Position numbers and translations under genes: made by a program. This document shows, piece after piece, positions 23,384 through 28,683 of a stretch of 28,683 nt of DNA. The number at the start of each line of letters is the position of its first letter. The first letter of the stretch is position 1. Below the pieces are notes generated by a model. It was not told the DNA's origin. It did no database searches and saw nothing but the letters and a program-made list of their open reading frames with translations. This DNA is from COMBO-56-21 sp041494275 (GTDB taxonomy: Archaea > Thermoplasmatota > Thermoplasmata > UBA10834), in NCBI GenBank assembly GCA_041494275.1, contig JBGQAM010000014.1, positions 1-28,683 on the forward strand. The letters are read 5' to 3'.

Positions 23384-24232
23384 TCATCCCACACGTTCGG
23401 TGTTTATCACTACGAAACCACTCTGAGATGTAATGAGCGTGGCGAAGCGCGCTATCCTCTCTTGGTCAAGATGCGGCAGAACGCTCATGAATTTCTCCAC
23501 GTAGAGGTACCGCTGACGCTTGGACGTGTGATGGAACTTCGCCCATTCGAACTTGAACACGCCGTCAACGCTGTCGATTATCATCTGCTGGCGCTTCCTG
23601 TCGAGTATCTCGTCCGTCAAGACAAGATAGAACACGGAACCCCACTTCTTGGCCATTCGCTGGATTCCTTTCAGAACCGCAATTACGTCCTGGAAAGGAA
23701 TCGTCTCGGAGACCACAAGGTCCGTCAGAGAATCCATGATCACCATGCTTTTCGGCGCGTTAACGTCCAGGAAGTCGACGAGAGACTCAAGGAGCCCATC
23801 CTTCTTTTTGTCCGAGAAGATCCCTTGGGTCTCCTCTGAATCCAGCCAAGATGTGGGAACGACGGTGTGCATGAAGTAGTCCTTCGAGAAATCCTTGAAC
23901 AGCAGATTCGTCTTGAGAGACTCGTAGAAATCCTTGTTAAATGAGAGTCTAACGTCTTGCAGGATGTCGTTCCTAGATCTTGAGAAGGTGATGTAACACA
24001 TCTTGTCTGGGAGTACTCCGTTCTTCCCAGCATCGCCGAGCATGAATGATCTAGTATCTGGGAACTCCTTCACGATGCCGATCTTCGCAGCTGATGTGAG
24101 GGCGAACTCATGCCCTCCGCCGCCAACGTCCCCGAGCAGCAATACTACTGAGCCAGCTGGCAATCCTCCTTGTATGATAGAGTCGAAATCGGCTACCCCA
24201 GTGGGTATCCTCTGGACATCCCCTTCTGACAT
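23384..24232 (-). CDS. KaiC-like protein with degenerate nucleotide-binding site
   Basis: A 282-residue RecA/KaiC-fold protein opening with RIPTGVADFDSIIQGGLPAGS like an active KaiC. The Walker A position reads GDVGGGGHE (34-42), with Gly and His in place of the Lys-Thr pair. The catalytic glutamates are replaced (YITFSRSR near 80), while the Walker B-like MVIMDSL (163-169) persists. It is probably unable to hydrolyse ATP. Compared with its neighbour it carries an insert of about 40 residues (roughly 55-75 and 95-140). It is the first gene of the pair, starting at ATG 24232 behind a TATA box and a GC palindrome. Confidence 0.8.
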   Translation of the reverse strand: MSEGDVQRIPTGVADFDSIIQGGLPAGSVVLLLGDVGGGGHEFALTSAAKIGIVKEFPDTRSFMLGDAGKNGVLPDKMCYITFSRSRNDILQDVRLSFNKDFYESLKTNLLFKDFSKDYFMHTVVPTSWLDSEETQGIFSDKKKDGLLESLVDFLDVNAPKSMVIMDSLTDLVVSETIPFQDVIAVLKGIQRMAKKWGSVFYLVLTDEILDRKRQQMIIDSVDGVFKFEWAKFHHTSKRQRYLYVEKFMSVLPHLDQERIARFATLITSQSGFVVINTERVG

Positions 24233-24245
24233 CAGAAAGCCTTCG

Positions 24246-24270
24246 CGCGCGTGCGACGCGCGTTATAAAA
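24246..24270 (-). promoter_or_regulatory. Promoter with 17-bp GC palindrome for the KaiC pair
   Basis: On the minus strand a TATA box TTTTATAA (24263-24270) abuts a perfect seven-base inverted repeat, CGCGCGT-GCG-ACGCGCG (24246-24262 as read on the plus strand). Transcription should begin near 24240, so the palindrome occupies the space between TATA box and start site, a typical place for a repressor to block polymerase. The ATG follows at 24232. Confidence 0.5.
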
Positions 24271-24336
24271 TCGAGGTGTTAGTATAAATATCTTCGCAGT
24301 TCGGATGAAAAGACATCACAGTCCCAAAGACTGAGC

Positions 24337-24819
24337 TCACCCGATCTTCTTCAGGAATTCCCCAAGCATCTCCAACGCCTTCCGAGCCGATTGATCCTTG
24401 ATCGTAGACCTCGATCCTCTGAAGACGTTCCTCGAACACTCCGATAATCCTCGGGAACTCACGGCGACATAGACGAGTCCGACAGGTTTGGCTGGAGTTC
24501 CGCCTGCTGGCCCAGCAACCCCAGTGATGCCGATTCCGATATCTGCGCCGAGCTTCGTTCTCGCTCCAGCGGCCATCTGGATTGCCACTTCCTCGCTGAC
24601 CGCCCCCTTTGCTTTCAGCGTTTTGGAGTTGACGCCAAGAAGGCTAACCTTCGCGTCGTTGCTGTACGATATGACGCCTCCGAGGAAGTAGTCGCTACTT
24701 CCCGGAACGTCGGTCAACACATCGCCCAGTCTACCCCCGGTGCATGATTCCGCAACGGAGATGGTGAGGCCCTTCGACCTGAGCAGCTTGCCGACTTCCT
24801 CAGCGAGCAAGGCACCCAC
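24337..24819 (-). CDS. pncC: Nicotinamide-nucleotide amidohydrolase (CinA C-terminal domain family)
   Basis: Deamidates NMN to nicotinic acid mononucleotide in NAD recycling. The 160-residue protein is the CinA C-terminal domain alone, as in stand-alone PncC. Diagnostic motifs are SVAESCTGGRL (21-31, with S25 as the likely catalytic serine), GGVISYSNDAK (47-57), GAVSEEVA, and GITGVAGPAGGT. The N-terminal molybdopterin-like domain of full CinA is absent. The start is a GTG at 24819, overlapping the end of the adenylyltransferase gene by 20 bp; a TTG three codons later has GGGTGGG upstream and is an alternative. The overlap implies translation coupled to nadM-type enzyme production, a sensible functional pair. 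Confidence 0.92.
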   Translation of the reverse strand: MGALLAEEVGKLLRSKGLTISVAESCTGGRLGDVLTDVPGSSDYFLGGVISYSNDAKVSLLGVNSKTLKAKGAVSEEVAIQMAAGARTKLGADIGIGITGVAGPAGGTPAKPVGLVYVAVSSRGLSECSRNVFRGSRSTIKDQSARKALEMLGEFLKKIG

Positions 24820-25336
24820 CCTTCATCTTCCGAGGGCTTGCGCCAGCATCGAGCAGCCTCTGTCTCGCATCGATGCCTTCGAGGAATCTGGCAACTGGCC
24901 CAGGCACGAGGTTTGTCCACTTCTCACCGGAGACGATTCGTCTCCTGATCCCGGTGGCAGAGTACTCCTTTGGGCTGTAGGCCCTGGTCCTGCAAACCTC
25001 GTAGCCTGCCTGCTTGAAGAGGGATCTTGTCAGATCGCTGTTGGAGAACACTATGTCGAAAGGCGGGACATATGACTCGATGTGGTTCACCCAGACAGAA
25101 TAACGATTGACGTCCCGGACGGGAATGATCAAAACGCGTGCCCTTTCCTCTGGGGCGAGAGAGGACAACAACATCTGATATCGCTCGCCCGCGGTGAAAG
25201 GGTTTCTATCGGTATGAGATTCCTCAGCACTCCCTATCACAACGATGACATCGTCGCACTTCCGGAGAGCCTCCCGGACGACTGCGAGGTGCCCTTTGTG
25301 GAAAGGCTGAAACCTTCCAACGATAAGACCGCGCAC
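24800..25336 (-). CDS. Nicotinamide-nucleotide adenylyltransferase, archaeal type
   Basis: Transfers AMP from ATP to NMN (or NaMN) to make NAD. The 178-residue protein has the nucleotidyltransferase signature GRFQPFHKGH (7-16), the ESHTDRNPFTAGER segment and the second motif SATGIRRRI (126-134) in place of ISSTxxR. I chose GTG 25336 because GAGGTG lies five bases upstream and MRGLIVGRFQPFH is the family opening; a TTG at 25351 overlaps the lonB stop. It starts 11 bp after lonB and overlaps pncC, forming a lonB-adenylyltransferase-pncC run. The C-terminal 25 residues are basic and extend beyond the usual end. Confidence 0.94.
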   Translation of the reverse strand: MRGLIVGRFQPFHKGHLAVVREALRKCDDVIVVIGSAEESHTDRNPFTAGERYQMLLSSLAPEERARVLIIPVRDVNRYSVWVNHIESYVPPFDIVFSNSDLTRSLFKQAGYEVCRTRAYSPKEYSATGIRRRIVSGEKWTNLVPGPVARFLEGIDARQRLLDAGASPRKMKGGCLAR

Positions 25337-25347
25337 CTGGGCACCTC

Positions 25348-27339
25348 TCAATGAACAGCGGGCCTGTCTGCACCTGGCAATGGGGGCGTTGGTGTGGAGG
25401 AAGGCCTCTTTGCAGCCACGAGTGCTGCTAGCTTCTTGAGCAGTCCCTCCTTTCGCGCCCCGACGAGGGCGTGCGCAAGGACATCGTTTAGGGTTCTGAC
25501 AGGGATGACCTCTATCTTGCCGATGTACTTGTCCTCCAGAAGGACATCCTTGAGGTTCTCTTCCGGAATCAGGACCTTCTTGAGCCCTATCTCCGCAGCC
25601 GCCTCTATCTTCGCAGTGACTCCACCAACTGGCAGCACCTGACCGCGGACGCTCAAGCTACCCGTCATGGCACATGTTTGATCGACCTCGATCTCCTCGA
25701 ATGCCGATATCACCGCCGTGGCCACTGCTATGGACGCGCTGTCCCCTTCGATGCCCTCGTAGGTTCCGATGAACTGCACATGTATGTCGTGGTTGCTGAT
25801 GTCTTCGCCCGTGTACTTCTTGATGAGTGCCGATACATTCTGGACGGACTCCTTGGCAATCTCCCCGAGCTTGCCTGTCGCTATGATCTTCCCACCCTCC
25901 CTGTGCTGGGGAGGTGTGACCTCTGCGACTATCGGAGTGACTATGCCTGAGTACTCTGCCATGGATGAATCGGCGTTTAGGACAGCCAGACCATTGACGA
26001 TGCCGACGACTGCGCCCTCTGTGAGGGACATCTTGTAGTCCTTCCTGCGCTCAACTGCGCGGTCAGTGACCTGTTGCTCGAGCGATCTTGCGATCTTCTT
26101 GGCCTCAAGGACATGCTTGGTCTCGACCACTGGTGCGCCCTTCTCGGTGGCTATGTCTCCAGCCACCCTTATCAGGCCGCCCAATTCCCTCAGCCTCAGC
26201 GTGAGCATCCCACGCCTTCCAGCCCTCCTCTGCGCCTCTCTGATGATCTCCGCCACGGCACCTTTGTTGAAGTGCGGGATCTTCTTGTCCTTGGAGACCT
26301 CCTGGCCGACGAACCGGATCAGCTTCTCGCGGTTCTGGTCGGTGTCGGGCATGGTGCTCCGCATGTAGATTTCGTAACCGTAGCCTCTGATCCTCGACCT
26401 GAGCGCGGGGTGCATCCCAGCGACAGCATCAAGATTACCCGCGGCAACGAGGATGAAGTCACATGGGACAGGTTCGCTCTTGACCATGGCCCCAGAACTT
26501 CTCTCACTCTGCCCAAGTATGCTGAACTCGCCTTCCTGAAGAGCCGTCAATAGGCTCTGCTGGCTTTCGATTCGGAGCATGTTTATCTCGTCGATGAACA
26601 GAACACCTTTGTTTGCCTTATGGATCGCTCCAGGCTCGAGTCGCTCGTGAGCCGGTGTCTCGAGACCTCCGCTCTGGAATGGGTCGTGCTTGACATCTCC
26701 CAGAAGTGCGCCCGCATGAGCTCCCGTAGCATCCACGAAGGGTGGCGGGTCATCCAGCTTGTGAGTGACTATCAGCTTCGGGACAAGAGATGCTTCCCTT
26801 CTCTGCGTGTAAGATCTGGCGAGCATGTATACGACAAGGCCGCCAACCGACGTTATCAGAAGAGGGGTCCAATTGACCGGTTTCGAGGTGAGCGATAGAA
26901 TCGCTCCCAGGCCAATGAACATGATGATCAACATCATCCAAGAGGAGTTCTTCTGAGCCTTCTTCTGCTCGGCCTCCAGCTTCTGAGCGTGAACGATCTC
27001 CTTTCCTTTGCCCGCCGGGAGTATCCTAATCTTCGGCTCGTTCTGATCATCGGGGTTATTGTAAGCTACGACATCCTGAAGCTCACCCTTCGGCAGGAAG
27101 TCAGTCATGGACCTGGCAAGCATCGACTTGCCCGTCCCCGGGTCGCCTATGAGGATGATGTGCCGCTTCTGCTCAGCCGCTTTCCTGATGACCATGACCG
27201 CCTCGTCTTGGCCAATGACCTGGTCGACAAGCTGAGGTGGGATTTTCAGGTCAGCGGTGGTCTCGAACTTCTGAGACTTGATCCAATCCTCGATGTCGGA
27301 GAGCCCAAGTGTAGTGCTCCAAGCATCACTAGTCGTCAT
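25348..27339 (-). CDS. lonB: Archaeal LonB ATP-dependent membrane protease
   Basis: Membrane-bound AAA+ protease that degrades misfolded and regulatory proteins. In the 663-residue form from ATG 27339 the Walker A is GDPGTGKS (65-72), Walker B VLFIDEI (246-252), and two transmembrane helices at about 133-151 and 157-175 lie within the AAA+ module, the archaeal LonB hallmark. The protease domain carries the catalytic S534 (EGDSAS) and K577 (GGVTAK). A proline-rich tail ends the protein. ATG 27339 has TGGTG seven bases upstream; a GTG at 27348 would add three residues. The promoter contains a perfect 20-bp palindrome at the expected transcript start. Confidence 0.96.
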   Translation of the reverse strand: MTTSDAWSTTLGLSDIEDWIKSQKFETTADLKIPPQLVDQVIGQDEAVMVIRKAAEQKRHIILIGDPGTGKSMLARSMTDFLPKGELQDVVAYNNPDDQNEPKIRILPAGKGKEIVHAQKLEAEQKKAQKNSSWMMLIIMFIGLGAILSLTSKPVNWTPLLITSVGGLVVYMLARSYTQRREASLVPKLIVTHKLDDPPPFVDATGAHAGALLGDVKHDPFQSGGLETPAHERLEPGAIHKANKGVLFIDEINMLRIESQQSLLTALQEGEFSILGQSERSSGAMVKSEPVPCDFILVAAGNLDAVAGMHPALRSRIRGYGYEIYMRSTMPDTDQNREKLIRFVGQEVSKDKKIPHFNKGAVAEIIREAQRRAGRRGMLTLRLRELGGLIRVAGDIATEKGAPVVETKHVLEAKKIARSLEQQVTDRAVERRKDYKMSLTEGAVVGIVNGLAVLNADSSMAEYSGIVTPIVAEVTPPQHREGGKIIATGKLGEIAKESVQNVSALIKKYTGEDISNHDIHVQFIGTYEGIEGDSASIAVATAVISAFEEIEVDQTCAMTGSLSVRGQVLPVGGVTAKIEAAAEIGLKKVLIPEENLKDVLLEDKYIGKIEVIPVRTLNDVLAHALVGARKEGLLKKLAALVAAKRPSSTPTPPLPGADRPAVH

Positions 27340-27353
27340 TAGTTGCACCAGTA

Positions 27354-27388
27354 ACAGTCACAATTGTGACTGTCAAAGCTATTAACCA
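27354..27388 (-). promoter_or_regulatory. lonB promoter with perfect 20-bp palindrome
   Basis: ACAGTCACAA followed by TTGTGACTGT (27354-27373) is a perfect 20-bp palindrome. A TATA-like GGTTAATAGC on the minus strand (27379-27388) is about 25 bp from the palindrome's far half, so transcription should begin inside it. This is the placement of an operator for a dimeric repressor controlling lonB. Confidence 0.55.
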
Positions 27389-27501
27389 TTGTGCTAAATA
27401 AGGATTGTGCCGCCAACAAAAGGACTGGTTGGTATTGCCAGCAAATCAGATACCGTCTCAGCGTAGGACTATGCGGGGGCACATCCGGACGGCTCTACGA
27501 A

Positions 27502-27510
27502 CTATTATTA
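27502..27510 (+). promoter_or_regulatory. Possible TATA box for the Hel308 helicase
   Basis: CTATTATTA lies about 44-52 bp before the ATG at 27554 in the 214-bp gap divergent from lonB. A ribosome-binding site AGAGGA follows at about 27543-27548. Confidence 0.35.
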
Positions 27511-27553
27511 GGCAGAGAGGCGCCCTTATGGCGCTGGCACACAGAGGACTGGG

Positions 27554-28683
27554 ATGAGAATCGAGGATCTGGGTTTGGACCCGCGCATCGTGAGGAAGCT
27601 GAAAGAGGACGGCATTGAAGAGCTCTACCCGCCACAGGAGAAGGCGATAGGGCCAACACTCGAAGGAAAGAATGTCGTTCTGGCAATCCCCACTGCTTCC
27701 GGAAAGAGCCTGATAGCATACCTAGCTATGCTGCAAGCCGTGCTTCGGGGAGGCAAGGCACTCTATATTGTTCCGCTCAGGGCTTTGGCATCTGAGAAAT
27801 TCGAAGACCTCATCAAGTTCGAGGACCTCGGAATCAAAGTCGGCGAATCGACCGGAGACTACGACGAGGTGGACCCTAGACTCCATCACTACGACATCAT
27901 CGTGGCAACTTCTGAGAAAGCCGATTCGCTTCTCAGGCACAGGTCGAAATGGCTTGACCAGCTCTCCGTGGTCGTTGCGGACGAGGTCCACTTGATCAAC
28001 GATCCAGACAGAGGACCGACCCTCGAAGTGACCTTGGTGAAGTTTAGGACCTTCAATCCAAATGCACAGATAATCGCTCTCTCTGCGACTATCAAGAACT
28101 CGCGGGAACTCGCCGAGTGGCTCGACGCTGTTCTGGTGGAGAGTGACTGGAGACCAGTCCCGCTAAAGGAGGGGGTCTACTCCGACGGGCGCGTATTCTT
28201 CACGGACAACTCGAAAAGGGAAGTTGCCGACGATGGAGAACCGATGCAAGGTCTGGTCAGGGGCGCGCTTTCCTCAGGTGGTCAATGCCTGGTGTTTGTG
28301 AATACGCGCAAATCCAGCGAGTCCGTCGCGATCGAACTCGGTCCAACGGTCAAGTCATCCGACGGATACCAGTCGGCAGAACTTGCGAAGCTGGCGAAGA
28401 GGCTCGTCGGCGAACAGGACGAGCCGACAACGATGGGCAGCAGGCTCGGAAAGAGTCTGAAGAGTGGCTGCGCATTTCACCACGCGGGTCTCACCAATAC
28501 CCAGAGAAAACTCGTCGAATCGAGTTTCAAGAAAGGCTTGCTGAGGTGCATCGTCGCCACCCCCACCCTGGCTGCTGGGATTAACCTGCCAGCTAGGACC
28601 GTGATTGTGAGAGACGTTCGCAGGTTTGATTCGAACATCGGCTACTACAACATTCCAGTGCTCGAGGTCAAGCAGATGTGCGG
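27554..28683 (+). CDS. Hel308-family Ski2-like DNA helicase, 5' part
   Basis: ATP-dependent 3'-5' superfamily 2 helicase that acts on stalled replication forks. The frame is open from ATG 27554 to the window end (376 codons visible; the family is about 700 residues), so the gene is cut by the edge. Motifs in order: Q-motif YPPQEKA (near 25-31), motif I PTASGKS (46-52), motif Ia VPLRALASEKFE, motif II DEVH (about 145-148), motif III SATIKN, motif IV VFVNTRKSS, FHHAGLT, and motif V TPTLAAGINLPARTVIV. AGAGGA lies a few bases before the ATG. The Ski2-like archaeal group also contains close relatives, so Hel308 is very likely but the C-terminal domains are not visible. Confidence 0.9.
   Translation, partial: MRIEDLGLDPRIVRKLKEDGIEELYPPQEKAIGPTLEGKNVVLAIPTASGKSLIAYLAMLQAVLRGGKALYIVPLRALASEKFEDLIKFEDLGIKVGESTGDYDEVDPRLHHYDIIVATSEKADSLLRHRSKWLDQLSVVVADEVHLINDPDRGPTLEVTLVKFRTFNPNAQIIALSATIKNSRELAEWLDAVLVESDWRPVPLKEGVYSDGRVFFTDNSKREVADDGEPMQGLVRGALSSGGQCLVFVNTRKSSESVAIELGPTVKSSDGYQSAELAKLAKRLVGEQDEPTTMGSRLGKSLKSGCAFHHAGLTNTQRKLVESSFKKGLLRCIVATPTLAAGINLPARTVIVRDVRRFDSNIGYYNIPVLEVKQMC

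Noticed and set aside
1..28683. tRNA genes, CRISPR arrays, insertion sequences or prophage
   Set aside because: No GGTTCRAATCC-type arm with a matching cloverleaf, no regularly spaced repeats, and no transposase or phage proteins were found by eye on either strand.

Overview
The window reads as a moderately GC-rich archaeal chromosome segment, most likely from the Thermoplasmatota or a neighbouring euryarchaeal lineage. Pointers to Archaea are an sn-glycerol-1-phosphate dehydrogenase, a membrane-anchored LonB protease, archaeal-type NMN adenylyltransferase, archaeal SepF, a UPF0179 protein, an MCT-1-like PUA protein, a Hel308 helicase and three KaiC/RAD55-type ATPases. TATA boxes lie about 20-45 bp before many starts, often with very short or no leaders, and GTG/TTG starts are common. 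No rRNA, tRNA, CRISPR array, insertion sequence or phage gene was recognised; this looks like a core-genome region.

Layout. 1-279: no convincing gene. 280-3041: rtcB (RNA ligase) converging on an HD phosphohydrolase, with stops sharing one CTAG. 3219-3944: stand-alone KaiC-like ATPase. 4014-7700, minus strand: DUF1801 protein, large TPR protein, MCT-1/PUA protein (GTGA-coupled to the TPR gene) and sepF with its own TATA box. 8104-10118: DUF4130-like protein, then a histidine-kinase-like protein with apparently destroyed ATP-binding motifs, ATGA-coupled to a CheY-like receiver. 10229-11735: G1P dehydrogenase and UPF0179. 11764-12009: MoaD-like protein. 12010-12471: long non-coding stretch with a nested set of inverted repeats. 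12472-15624: B12-dependent ribonucleotide reductase containing an intein. 15759-17770: iron-sulfur flavoprotein, a small unknown protein and an OB-HD nuclease-like protein. 17878-18357: membrane zinc-ribbon protein. 18463-19764: trpB2 behind three TGTACA-like boxes at exact 20-bp spacing. 19768-21225: unknown protein and purC, the latter cut by an in-frame TAG. 21392-24232: aminotransferase converging on a two-gene KaiC cluster (one intact, one degenerate). 24337-27339: lonB, NMN adenylyltransferase and pncC in one minus-strand run. 27554-end: Hel308 helicase, cut by the window edge.

Working together. Several clusters make functional sense: NMN adenylyltransferase with PncC (NAD recycling), TPR/MCT-1/SepF (translation and division factors), the degenerate kinase with its receiver, and the active/degenerate KaiC pair. 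The observations most worth checking are the purC TAG followed by a family-like C-terminus in the same frame, the candidate TrpY-type operator at trpB2, the candidate structured RNA before nrdJ, the intein with a lost endonuclease motif, the pseudo-kinase/receiver pair, and two palindromes at the promoters of lonB and the KaiC pair. No wholly new system is demonstrated by sequence alone.
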